Shown piece by piece: positions 12,792 through 23,972 of a stretch of DNA of 64,000 nt. Source of the DNA: Lobosporangium transversale (taxonomy: Eukaryota; Mortierellomycota; Mortierellomycetes; Mortierellales; Mortierellaceae); assembly GCF_002105155.1 (NCBI RefSeq), contig NW_019029002.1, positions 401,001 through 465,000 of the forward strand, read 5' to 3'. How positions within the stretch are numbered: position 1 is the first letter of the stretch; the number at the start of each line of letters is the position of its first letter. The notes beneath the pieces are model-generated. The model was given only the letters and a program-made list of their open reading frames with translations, was not told the DNA's origin and made no database searches. Made by a program: the position numbers and the translations under genes.

Positions 12792-13358
12792 ATGACCGCC
12801 TTCACCGACGATGACAAAACAGCCATCAACACCATCCGTGCACTTGCTGCTGACACTGTTTTCAAGGGCAAGTCAGGTCATCCTGGTATGTTTATTACTT
12901 CTCACATCTAAGCACGTCTGTATATCTAGCCCTTGATGTTTAAACATCTTCCTCAACTCCGTATTTCTATCATGTCTGCTCTAACTCTTTATTATGATTA
13001 CAATTTGTATAATTAATAGGTGCACCTATGGGCCTAGCACCTTTAGGTCATTTGCTATTCACAAAGTCCATGAACTATAATCCCAAGAACCCACTCTGGG
13101 TAAGTATTTTCATGTTTGCAACTAGTTTGTATGGGTGTGAATGTGTAGATTGATGCGATTGACGGAGCAACAGTTATTCAAGACAACTCTGGGGATTGAT
13201 GTCATGACACAGTCATTTAAAGATGAATTCCTTCTATGCGCATCATATTTGTTCTTTCTATTTAAATGTGTTCATTTCTATAAATATTCGAATATGTCTT
13301 ATCATTTTAGTCTGACTAGTTTTTTTCCTATTGCTTTAATGATTTTAATGATGTGCAA

Positions 13359-13390
<32 letters not shown>

Positions 13391-15822
13391 CTTCTTCCTA
13401 ACATCAGGCAAACCGTGACCGATTCGTGTTATCGAATGGACATGCCTGTGTACTGCAATATATTTTACTGCATTTGTCCGGATATCCAACTACAATGGAT
13501 GATCTCAAGAGCTTTCGTCAATTGAACAGCAAGTAAGTTCGATTATGATAAGAAATGGAAATTTGATAGCCTCTGGCATAATTTGAGGCAGAGTAATCAG
13601 GAAGTGATCATTGTGAGGGACATGAAAGCATGGGAATTTTTTTTAAGACCTGTTACATGATCATGACGCGAAGGAGGGAAGGAGGGCGGCAAAATAAAAG
13701 AAAATTAATATTTTAGTTAGTCAATTGATTGGTGTAGATTTTCTTAGTTGTAATTTAACCGTCCTGATAAATTCCTCACCGCTTTCTATGTTTCACACCT
13801 TCATTTAGAACACCTGGACATCCCGAGTCCCATATAACTGTTGGTATTGAGGTTACTACGGTAATACTACGCAGAAACATTATGATTAAATATATGCTCA
13901 AAGATGTTCAAGGGCTGAGTGTCTTCGCCCTGCCACTCAGCTGTGATATGTCCAAATCGTAATTCTATTATATTTACGTGTTATATCAACACATTACTTC
14001 ATTATAAATAGGGTCCCCTAGGCCAAGGCTTCGCTAACTCAGTAGGCTTAGCCATTGGGGAGGCCCACATGGCTGCAAGATTCAATAAGCCGGACTTCGA
14101 ACTGTTTAATAACCACACCTTTGTTATTTTGGGTGACGGATGCATGCAAGAGGGTATTGCCAGCGAGGCTGCTTCCCTTGCTGGGTATGTATTACACCTG
14201 CCAGTCTAACAACAGACTTTCGCTATTTTTGCACTTTGGCAGACGTTGGCACGCAAAACTCATTCCCTTTATTTACTATTATTATTTTATCAAGCCATTT
14301 AAAATTGGGGAAGCTCATTGCATTTTATGATGACAATCACATTTCGATCGATGGTGACACAAATGTTGCCTTCACTGAGGATGTCACTAAGCGCTTTGAA
14401 GCCTATGGATGGCACGTTCAGTCCATTGAAGACGGTAACCATGATCTAGAAGGCATTGCTCGTGCTATTGAGGAGGCTAAGAAGGTCACCGATAAACCTT
14501 CACTCATCAGGGTCCGTACCATCATCGGTTTCGGCTCCTTAAATCAAGGCACTGAAAAGGTCCATGGCTCTCCTCTGAAGGAAGATGATATCGCTCAGCT
14601 CAAGAAGGCCTTTGGCTTCAACCCAGATGCTAAATTTGAAGTCCCCAAGTCCACATATGACCTGTACCATTCTAGAGCTGCTCAAGGCGAGAAGGCGAAT
14701 AAGGAATGGGAGGAGCTCTTTGAGAAATACCAGAAAGCTTATCCAAAAGAAGCAGCAGAACTCAAGCGTCGTCTGGATAACAAGTTGCCAGAGGACTGGG
14801 TCAAGGAGCTCCCTCGCTACACACCTGCAGACAAACCTACTGCCACTCGCAAGTTATCTGAAGCTGTCCTCAACAAGATTGCAGATGTATTGCCCGAGTT
14901 GCTTGTAGGATCTGCAGATCTGACAGGATCCAATCTCACCCGCTGGAAGGATGCTGTAGACTTTCAGCCAGACGACTCCAACCTTGGCAGCTACTCTGGA
15001 CGCTATTTCCGTTATGGAGTCCGTGAACATGCCATGGCTGGTGTTCTTAATGGTTTGGATGCCTATGGTGGAATAATCCCAGCAGGAGCAACATTCCTCA
15101 ACTTCATTACCTATGCATGGGGTTCAGTTCGTCTATCTGCGTTGGCAGGTCATCGCGTCATTTACATCATGACTCACGACTCTATCGGTCTCGGAGAGGA
15201 TGGCCCCACTCATCAGCCAATTGAGACCTTGGCCGCCATCCGTGCCACGCCAAATCTTATCGACCTTCGCCCTGCGGATGGTAACGAGACCTCTGGAGCA
15301 TATCGCTTTGCCATCGAGAATCAGACTCGTCCAAGCGTGTTGGCATTGACCCGTCAGGATCTGCCCCATCTAGAGGGCTCATCGATCGAGAAGACATTGA
15401 AGGGAGGATACGTATTACAGGAGGTTGACGACGCTGATGTGACACTTGTAGGAACAGGTTCTGAAGTCTCCCTGTGCGTTGAAACTGCGAAACTGTTGAA
15501 GGAACAAGGAAGTGTCAAAGCTCGCGTAGTCTCTATGCCTTCGACTAAACTCTTTGACGCACAATCGCAAGAGTATAGAGCTTCAGTCCTAAAGGATGGT
15601 ATCCCTATAGTCTCGGTTGAAGCCGCGTCCACTTATGGATGGCAACGCTATGCTCACGAGTCGATTGGTATTGACACATTTGGATCTTCAGGACCTTGGA
15701 AGGAGGTATATGCTCATTTTGAGTTGGTTCCAGATAAAGTCGCAGAAAAGGTTAAGAAAGTCGTTGCTTTCTACAAGAAGGAAGGATTTGTGCCCTCACT
15801 CGTTCGCAGGTATTTCCACTAA
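12792..15822 (+). CDS. TKL1: Transketolase
   Basis: Six exons (12792-12885, 13020-13099, 13408-13532, 13809-13860, 14012-14184, 14295-15822) sum to 2,052 nt, giving 683 residues, the normal fungal length. The thiamine-diphosphate motif [13 protein letters not shown] is near residue 155-167, with the downstream Asn in [12 protein letters not shown]. The pyrimidine-domain region [10 protein letters not shown] carries the catalytic glutamate, and the [17 protein letters not shown] loop follows. The N-terminal KSGHPGAPMG and the SNGHAC histidines are also present. The enzyme transfers two-carbon ketol units between pentose-phosphate and glycolytic sugars and is cytosolic and homodimeric. Five introns crowd the first quarter of the gene; the last exon is uninterrupted for 1.5 kb. 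Intron 2 contains about 30 T. Confidence 0.96.
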
Positions 15823-16053
15823 GCGGATGTCTTTGCACGCCACTCTGCTGCATCTCGCCTGTACCATTTGATTAAAAATTAAATAAAACAAAGCAAATAT
15901 GAGCTTGAAGCGGTTTATTATACAATTTTATTATTTTTAATCTATTTGTTTTCTTAAGGGAGCGAAGGACTATACTCCCCACCATGAGAGTAAACCCAAG
16001 CCATCACCATTGATTGAGCACTAAAATGGAGATCAAAACAAGAAAGAAGCTTA

Positions 16054-16652
16054 TTAGTTGATCCCAATCAATTGCTTCACATAATTTGCTTTCATACTTT
16101 CTACTTTCTTTCGACTTACAACAAGAGAATAAGGAGCCTGTTTTGTAGAATTTGCGCTCAAGTCTGGAGTGTCAACACCTTCCTTTTTAGGGCGGACTGA
16201 AGGTGAAGTGTCAAAGAACTGTTCTGACTCGACTCTGAACCGAATGCTCTCGTCTATATCCATAAACATTTCGTTCTCATCATACATCCATACCCAGACT
16301 TGTTCTTCAGAATTAAATTCGGTTCCTTGCTGTAAATAGCCAGCTGGAATGAAAATGTCGTCAAAAAAGCCAAGTGAAACTGTAATGATAATAAACCCCC
16401 CAAAAAAAAGGAAAAAAAAAAAAAAAAATGAATTAGCGCCTCATAGGAAAAAAAAGGGGACAATGTTAAGAATGTTAAAAGATGTCCCGCCAGCTACTAT
16501 CGAACCGACGCCATTGACTGGCAGCCTGTTAGCGATCCAACGGAGAATATTCTTCGCAGTTTTAGGTAAGAACAAAATCTCCACAGCTGCAATGGATGTA
16601 TATGCTTGCTGGGAGTGTTCGTCTGCGGTAAATGTGTATATGGATTGGGTGC

Positions 16653-16693
<41 letters not shown>

Positions 16694-16899
16694 CACTAAC
16701 CACGAATGCCTTCTCTGCTACAAGACCGAATCTTGCCTATGATGATCTCTCCGATAAATGGACGGAAGATCACCATACGGAAATGAACAGTGACATAACT
16801 GCAGCCGTCGCCATGATGAATAAAACCTTCGCTTGCAGAGAGAATATCATGCATTGCAATACATAATCCTACATTCTGCAATACCTAATGAATAATGGT

Positions 16900-16934
<35 letters not shown>

Positions 16935-17106
16935 CGTGTTATCAAGATAATATCGCGCGCGTCTTTTCTCCAAGCCCTGTTTTCCAAAAAAATACCTTGT
17001 TGGCATATTTGCGATTGATCTCATCTGTAATCGCCTGGGGTTTCTTTTTCCTGAATCCTGAAGGCTCAATCTTGATAGTATCTTTGATTTCTGCGAGGTT
17101 GAACAT
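16054..17106 (-). CDS. RPC25: DNA-directed RNA polymerase III subunit RPC8 (Rpc25)
   Basis: Three exons (17106-16996, 16884-16701, 16379-16054) give 206 residues, matching RPC8 (about 204-212). The N-terminal MFNLAEIKDTIKI and DEINRKYANK match the RNP-like tip domain. Exon 2 contains LQNVGLCIAMHDI and HGDG, followed by VHFRMVIFRPFIGEIIIGKI. Exon 3 has the OB-fold part with VSLGFFDDIFIP, VWVWMYDE and IRFRVE. With Rpc17 this subunit forms the stalk of RNA polymerase III, needed for initiation on tRNA and 5S genes. Intron 2 is 321 nt and includes a long T/A run plus about 200 nt of non-repetitive sequence that stays open in more than one frame. The gene is convergent with transketolase, with stop codons about 230 nt apart. 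Confidence 0.9.
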
Positions 17107-17290
17107 CCTAGAGATGCGTAGCCACTGCTCGTCTTGTGTCTTTTTTTTTTTCTTGTCTGGTACGCGCGTAAGTGTACGTATGTGTGGATTGAGTGCGATG
17201 TGATGTATATCTGTTGCAAGTGCTGTTTAAAAAAAGTGTAATATGTAGTCGTAGTGATCTTATACTTGTGTTTGTCCTCCAAAGCTAATC

Positions 17291-17440
17291 CTAGTCGCCA
17301 TAAATTTTAGTCCTTATTACTCTTTTTTGCTCTTCTTTGCGGTATTGTTCTGCCTTGAATTTGAAATGCTGCTCAGTCTTTTGATGGGATGAATCCTGAG
17401 GTTGAGTGTTAATGCTGGAGGCTGCAGCAGCATGAAGTCT

Positions 17441-17471
<31 letters not shown>

Positions 17472-17840
17472 GTCCAAGCCACACTAAGTGTATGATTTTC
17501 GTTTCATCTGTCGTGTTAAATGCAAAATGAAAATTTATTGTGAAAGTCTTCATCAGCACTGAGGTGAAGCTTCACGGTAAAACACCATAAAATATAAAAA
17601 AGGAGTCATGATAGGCTACAATTGTGCTCTACTAGAGATCCATCCTTGGCTTTACTTGTTATAGATTTACTTCCCTTTACTTAAGGATATCTTGATAGTC
17701 TACACATATTGTCCAGCTTGCTATCATGATTCTGGCTACAAATGTATTTAAAATTACTGTCCATTGCACTGCATTGTGCAACAGAAAACTGATTATCCGG
17801 GTTATCAATTCTGGCAATTGTAATGAAATCCCAACGATTT
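17291..17840 (-). CDS. 3' part of an unidentified small spliced gene
   Basis: Two minus-strand blocks look like exons. One (17840-17681) encodes a hydrophobic stretch (FLLHNAVQWTVILNTFVARI) and ends at a GTAAAG donor. The other (17438-17291), after a T-rich tract and ACAG acceptor, encodes an Ala/Gln/Lys-rich tail ending KIYGD and a stop. Their phases fit (two bases carried over the 242-nt intron). A possible first exon begins at an ATG at 18116 (MLFGIRPLMRPSSSF), which resembles a mitochondrial presequence, but I cannot connect it. I do not recognise the protein. It may be a small membrane protein, about 185 nt upstream of RPC25 on the same strand. Confidence 0.33.
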
Positions 17841-18959
17841 CTGTCCGTAATAGTTTTTTTTACCAAAAAGGATTGCAAAACGTTGATCGATCACCTCATA
17901 TTAAACCTCTCCGTGCATTACTTTTATGAATCAGCTTTATTGCACAATATCAGCGAAGCTAAAGATGATACCATCTCTTTTTTTTATTGCCCTCATATAA
18001 TACACTCCACAATCAGGGTATCAATCAAAATGAAAAAACGAAAAGATAAAAGGCCCAATTGATAGGTGGTTGAATGATGAGGATGGTCGCATAAGTGGGC
18101 GAATACCAAAAAGCATATCTGGTGTATATTATATAACATTAAAAAAAATCTTTTAATGTATTGTGATCCCATCTCACGAAGGTTCCTTCGATCTAAAAAA
18201 ATTAAGTGCCATGTGAGGAGTAGAGACCCCTTTTTTTGGAGGAAAAAAAAAGATAGATCATGAACCATAAACAGAACGTCCAGGAGAATTAGCCATCCTC
18301 AAACGTTGAGCATGTGCTTGATTTTAAAACTATATCTGTGCATGAATGAAATGTCAAATCCACAGGTCCATGTTCAGCATATCCACATCAAGCATTGAGT
18401 TTTGTTCGAACTATGGCATCATTTTTAAAGTTTCCATGCCTATATATTTTTATGCTTCATCCATATACATATATATTACATATATTTTATATATATACAA
18501 TAGTTTATTCATCCTTTGCACATCTTACTAAATGATCCATGGATTGGACATACAATGTTACAATGTGGCGAACAATTGCTTCACTTTTAAAAAATGTGGT
18601 TGTCCTAGCATTGGGATTGGTTGACCAAGGACGAAAAACTAGCCACTAGGAACACGAAGCCATACTTACACACACGGAAATAATAATTGCAAGGAACACA
18701 GAGCACATGGCAATTGTCCTAAATGAAAGTTCATTTGTTTTTGTTTTTTAAAACAAAGAAGAAAAGAAGGTTTGCATGTATATATAATTATAACATGTCA
18801 GCCAAGAGATGCTTTAAACAAAAAAAAAGAGGGAAAAAATGGAGATATGGCATCATATCGCTCTCGAAAGGCTCACGCTCCAAGGGTTTGCTTATGCTTT
18901 GCCCATTAAACGCCTGCAGCTTCCCTTATTAATATTGTAGACATTACAAAGCATATAAT

Positions 18960-19254
18960 TTAATAGACATTATGCAATAAGTCAATGAGCTGCTTCATGT
19001 CCAACTTCTTTGTGACCCGTGAACCTGACATATATACATGTGTGGGTTCCTGAGCAGGCATCATTCCTGTGGATCTCTTGTTCATGGCAATTGACAATCA
19101 AGATCCAGCTGAGATCCCTTTGCGTTATTATAATAGTATGCGCGCTTTAAGACCATTGTAGCTTACCAAAAGTGTTTTGCAACTTTTTTTTTTTTTTTTT
19201 TTTTTTTTTGAACTTTACGGCAATTGCGCCATCTCCTGTATTACGAAAATTTAG

Positions 19255-19292
<38 letters not shown>

Positions 19293-19379
19293 ACCATGTT
19301 CTCGAACCTACCTCTTTATTTTATTTTCTATGACCACCTTCAATGCATCTAGAAACGCTTTCTTTTCATCAAATTCCAT
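18960..19379 (-). CDS. Possible small spliced gene, unidentified
   Basis: An ATG at 19379 opens MEFDEKKAFLDALKVVIENK and reaches a GTAGG donor at 19311. A 41-codon coding-like block ends at 18960 (MSGSRVTKKLDMKQLIDLL). Their phases do not join directly, but a tiny exon near 19230 (ACAG acceptor, GTAAAG donor) would reconcile them. That model is speculative. Composition is Lys-rich, helical and lacks a known motif. The T runs at 19184-19209 and 19261-19287 fall outside the proposed exons. Confidence 0.22.
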
Positions 19380-19399
19380 ACCGTCTCATCATCTGGCGT

Positions 19400-20933
19400 C
19401 ATTAGCTAAACCGTAGCGAGGCCTTGCATCGTATTAATATGAAAAGAGGGAGATCGGCCCGATACTATGGAAACTTTGATTAATCCATATTAGAGATCAG
19501 ATGAAGGCCTATTGTAACACTTTTAAAGACCGAGAAAAAAGCCTGTAGTAGTCGAGGAGGCTTCTCAGGTATATAATATCACGTGTACATCTTGACGTAT
19601 ATGGCTGTATTACCAAGATTCATTGCCTTTGCAAAATACATTCGAAAGGTGATGAAGGGGAGTTTTTACTAAATATGTCAATGACGATGTGTCCAAATGT
19701 GTCGTATTTGTGCTTTTTGACGGCCTGGATCCAGTTGGACCTGATTGATTGAGGAAAATAGAATTAAAAGAAGGTGTTTGGATGGATCTTTCCAAGACTT
19801 CAAGAATGAGCGAGCGAGCTAGCTGCGGGAGTATGCACGTTTACATGACATGGCATGATCAATAGATAGGCATGGCTGTTTTTTTTTTAGTCTTGCATTT
19901 GTAAACTTTTTCAGATAGAATTGAATGACACCCAGTAAAAGAATAAAAAAGAGCGACAATCGCGAACAGAGACGTTAAAATGTCGCCATTTTTGTTATTT
20001 CTTTTACTGTTTAGACTTTGTTTTGGATTTGCATGCCTGCATAGTCACATTGTAACACAATTCAAAAAAGCTAAAGTATTCTGCAAAAGAACCATGCACT
20101 CTTCTTGCTCTGTGCACAAACTTCATGATTCTCTTTCTTTACAAATAGTGGACCAAACACAGTTTGATTGGTATTGCAATAAGATTCAGCTCTGTACCCA
20201 CTTTTTACTTGTTACAGTTACTTTTTGCTCAGTTTTTTTTTTTTTTTTTTTTTTTTTTTTGTACATGTGTGTAGAGAGAGGGAGGAAAAGATAACCACAG
20301 CTCAGCATTTATTGTTGAAAAAAGAGCGGGCTAAAAAATTTCCTACAGTTAAGATATATACCATTTTATAATTTTATTGCATCGAGGACGAGTGACATGT
20401 TGCCATCCACTGAGAAAACGTATAATATGAACATGTTCGGCAAATGAACAGGTGCAATCTGAGCAAGCGTCTCAGAAATGGGTAGAGCAAGCAATGATAT
20501 AATAGAATGTATTCATTACAATCCCACAAGTAAAATGGTGCGATCGATCTTGGAATGGAATAAATGAAATAGATTGGCTACGCAATTCTTTTACTTAGAT
20601 TCTAACTCTTATTTGCATCTAACATTATATGTTCTATCTGATTTGTTCGTCAGAAAGCAAGAGCTTTTTTTTTTTTTCCTGCTCCAGGTACGATCTCCTT
20701 GTCACACTTGTCGTGTAAAACTTTTTTTTTTTTTTGTATAAAAGACATCGGATTTTTTTTTTTTTTTACTCTTTTCTTCCACCTCGTCCTGCCTTGTCCT
20801 CTCGTTCTCACCCACCATCCTTCCTTGGCTCTTGTCCCTGATCTAAAGGAAACATCACTTCATTGTATTTCCGACTGAATATATTTGCTTCATCACTTCT
20901 CCTCACACTGTTCTCCTTCTTACTCTTCATCAA
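19400..20933. other. Intergenic region upstream of sulfate permease
   Basis: Apart from T runs (about 20231-20260, 20667-20677, 20721-20735) and short frames built on them, nothing coding is visible. The last 250 nt are the permease promoter. Confidence 0.4.
20737..20744 (+). promoter_or_regulatory. TATA-like box of the sulfate permease gene
   Basis: TATAAAAG lies about 190 nt upstream of the permease ATG, after a T run and before a C/T-rich leader (20770-20930). Position and sequence fit a TATA element; not otherwise tested. Confidence 0.4.
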
Positions 20934-23494
20934 ATGGCTGATCAAGAGTTGAAAGCATATGGCCGTGGGATCGTCAACTGGGTCAAGGCCTTCCCTTCCA
21001 ACACCCCTCGTTACATCACTGAGCGTCTTCCCATTATCAAATGGTAAAATATACGCATCTCACTGCTCCCATCTCGTTATGCAACTCTATTACGGCATAT
21101 CCTTCAGCACAGCATCCAAGGAAACAAATGTCCAGTTTACTTATCCATCTTTCTTTTTTTAACCGATATATGATCAACTAGGCTGCCAAAATACAACCGT
21201 GGATGGGCCCTCAGGGATATTATCGCCGGCGTCACTGTCGGACTGATTGTCGTTCCTCAGGGAATGTCATATTCCAAGATTGCTGGTCTACCTGTCCAGC
21301 ATGGACTCTACTCTGCATACATTGGCGCCATCTTTTACTGCTTCATGGGAACTTCCAAAGATTTGACTATCGGACCTACTGCTGTTATCTCACTTATCAC
21401 TGGTGAACTTGTTGCTGAACTCGCTGGACGCATGAGCGCCCCCGCTGTTGCCGCTATCTCTTGCCTCTGTGTTGGTGCATTGACCTTGATCCTCGGAGTT
21501 CTTCGTCTTGGAATCATCCTTGACTTCTTCCCTACCACTGTCTTGGTCGGCTACACGAGTGGTGCAGCCGCTACAATTGTCATCCAACAGATCCCCAAAT
21601 GGCTTGGCGTGCCAAACATCAACAACCGTGCGCCTGTCTACGACATCATCATCAATATGCTTAAGGCCATCAAGACTCTCTCTTGGTTGGACCTTGTTTT
21701 TGGTCTTGTTGGCTTCTTCATTTTGGTCGGTATCGGTCTTGCTGTCGACCGTTGGGGCCGTGGCAAGTTTTCGATTCAGATGATCAAGATCTCGCGCTTC
21801 TTCATTGTTACTGTGCTTGCCACCGTTGCCTCCTTCCTTGTAAACAAGGGCGCTCCACTTGATGCTAAGGGCCAGATCATTCCCCGTATCTCTATTTTGA
21901 AGACTGTTCCTTCGGGCCTTCCTCATCCAGCAGTTCCTGGCATTACCGCAGAGATCTTCAGAGAAATTGTACCCAAGCTGTTTGCCATTGCTTTGGCCAC
22001 TATTCTGGAACACATTGCTATTGCTAAAGCTTTTGCTCGCAAGAACCGTTACCAATTGGATACTAACCAGGAGCTTTTAGCTTTGGGCGCTGCTAATATT
22101 ACTGCCTCGTTCTTTGGTGCCTACACTGTCACTGGTTCGTTCTCTCGCTCTGCTGTCAAATTCCAGTGCGGTGTCAAATCTCCATTTGCAGGCTTCGTCA
22201 CTGGCGCGCTCGTCCTCTTGGCTTTGTACTTCCTAACCCCTGCGTAAGTCTTAAAAGAAATTCTCAAGGTTGATGCATGATGTTTGTCTGTGTTGCATGG
22301 AGGAACCAGGACATGTGGAACAAGAACTGCATATTGGCACTGTCATATGGAGAAATAGATCATACATCATGATTGGCTTGAGCCGGCGAAACTGCCCTAT
22401 TTCTGTTCCTGATTCAATACTTACATTTCCATTTTTTTTTTTTTTTTTTTATCCAAAAACCAAATAGCTTCTTCTACATTCCTGACGCTGCCCTGTCTGC
22501 TGTCATCATGGTTGCTGTCTCGACGCTGATCAGCCCGCCCTCAGTATTTGTTCAGTTCTACAAGGTCAACCTCTGGGACTTCCTCGCCTCCCAAGTCGCT
22601 CTCTGGGTCACTATTTTTGTCTCTGTTGAAGCTGGTATTGCTTCTGGTGTCGGTTTCTCTCTCCTCGTCCTCTTATTCAGGATCGCCCGCCCTCACTTCC
22701 ATGTCCTCCATCAGGTCAAGGATCGTCCTGACCTCTTTGTCGATGAATCGCTATCAAAGTCATTTGAGACTGTCCCTGCTCCCCATGGTATTTTGGTTTT
22801 TAAACCAGAGGAATCTGCCACTTTCCCTAATGTAGAGAGCTTCCAGTCCTGGGCCCTGGATGAAGTTTACAAGTACACTCGCTTCGGTGGTCGTGTCAAG
22901 TCTGTCTCAGAGAAGATGTGGTCCGATGATTTGGATGTCCACATCCGCAATCTTCGCAAGGCTACCCACGGCGCTGATTCCAAGATTACTGATGACGACC
23001 TTCCACAACTTCGTGCGGTTATCCTTGATATGTCTGCTATCAACCAAATCGACTCCACCGGTCTCCAGAACTTATTTGATTTACGCGATTTGTTCCGAGA
23101 CTATGCTGGTGTCACCGACTACCCTACTCTTTTCTTTGAATTGCACTTTGCAAATGTTCAAGCTAATGTTCTCAACATCCTTGAGCGCTCTGGTATCACT
23201 CGTCCCCTTTCCCCTGCCGCTCTTCAGGACGTCAAGACGGATGCTCCTTCTGCCCACGGTGGTGCACACTTTAGTTCTGGCCCTGTCGATGAGAGGGGTC
23301 CTTACTTGAAGGAAGAGGGTCTTGTCCACTTCACTGTCCGTGATGCTATTGATGCAGTCTTGATCCGTGCTCAGGCTTGGGAAAAGGATGTTCCAGCTGG
23401 CGAAGAGGGGCACCATGCCAGCTCAGACTCAGACTTGGCTACTGAACAAAAGGAGAGACCGGCCGAGAACAAGACTGAACTCAACTATGTCTAA
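20934..23494 (+). CDS. SulP-family sulfate permease
   Basis: Exons 20934-21043, 21182-22243 and 22468-23494 sum to 2,199 nt, giving 732 residues. The SulP signature runs through RDIIAGVTVGLIVVPQGMSY and LPVQHGLYSAYIGAIFY near residues 45-90, followed by many hydrophobic helices. The cytosolic STAS domain lies at about 530-660, with VILDMSAINQIDSTGL matching the conserved nucleotide-binding-like loop. The length and the STAS domain fit fungal high-affinity sulfate permeases of the plasma membrane (yeast Sul1/Sul2 type), which import sulfate with protons for cysteine and methionine synthesis. Another SulP anion specificity cannot be excluded. Codons in the coding region are more C-rich at third positions than the surroundings, suggesting high expression. 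Intron 2 has a T run. Confidence 0.92.
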
Positions 23495-23972
23495 AGAAGG
23501 CAGATCTAATCTTTCCCACTTTCATGTTGGCACAACAAGCTACCGATCCTTAAAAACTTGTAACATTAGTTATTGTATAGGTTTGAATATACCCTCTCAG
23601 TTGCCATACATTTACTATAATATCCCACCATTATCTAGCTCCATTTTTATCCTTACCTTCTCCCCATCGCATATCAGCGTGTCTGGCTAATAAATAAGGT
23701 TTTTTTTTCAGTTATTACTGTCTAATAAATAAGAAATATCAATAGAAAATGATTCTTCTTTTGCGTACATCACATGATACTTTCAGCGCTCAAGCCACAC
23801 GCAGACAGATCAAAGGTCGTTCCTGAATAGTTGAATAGCGGAAACAGCAGGATTCAAAGATTAAAGGATTCAGGGAATTTGAATTTTATAACCATTCAAA
23901 TTAGCATTACCACTTCTCTAAAATAGGAAGAAAAAAAAAAAAAAAAAAAAGAGAATAAATATTCTTATATTC

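Noticed and set aside
14140..14294. Long frame starting at 14140 as the transketolase start
   Set aside because: It reads through an intron. The true start is at 12792, and splicing to 14295 restores the conserved sequence.
18345..18640. Weak duplication of a 30-nt segment (near 18420 and 18590)
   Set aside because: Similarity is low and confined to an AT-rich stretch; chance cannot be excluded by eye.
18541..18660. Plus-strand short frame (MWRTIASLLKNVVVLALGLV) opposite a minus-strand coding-like frame
   Set aside because: Both strands are open over the same 120 nt and neither connects to flanking exons.
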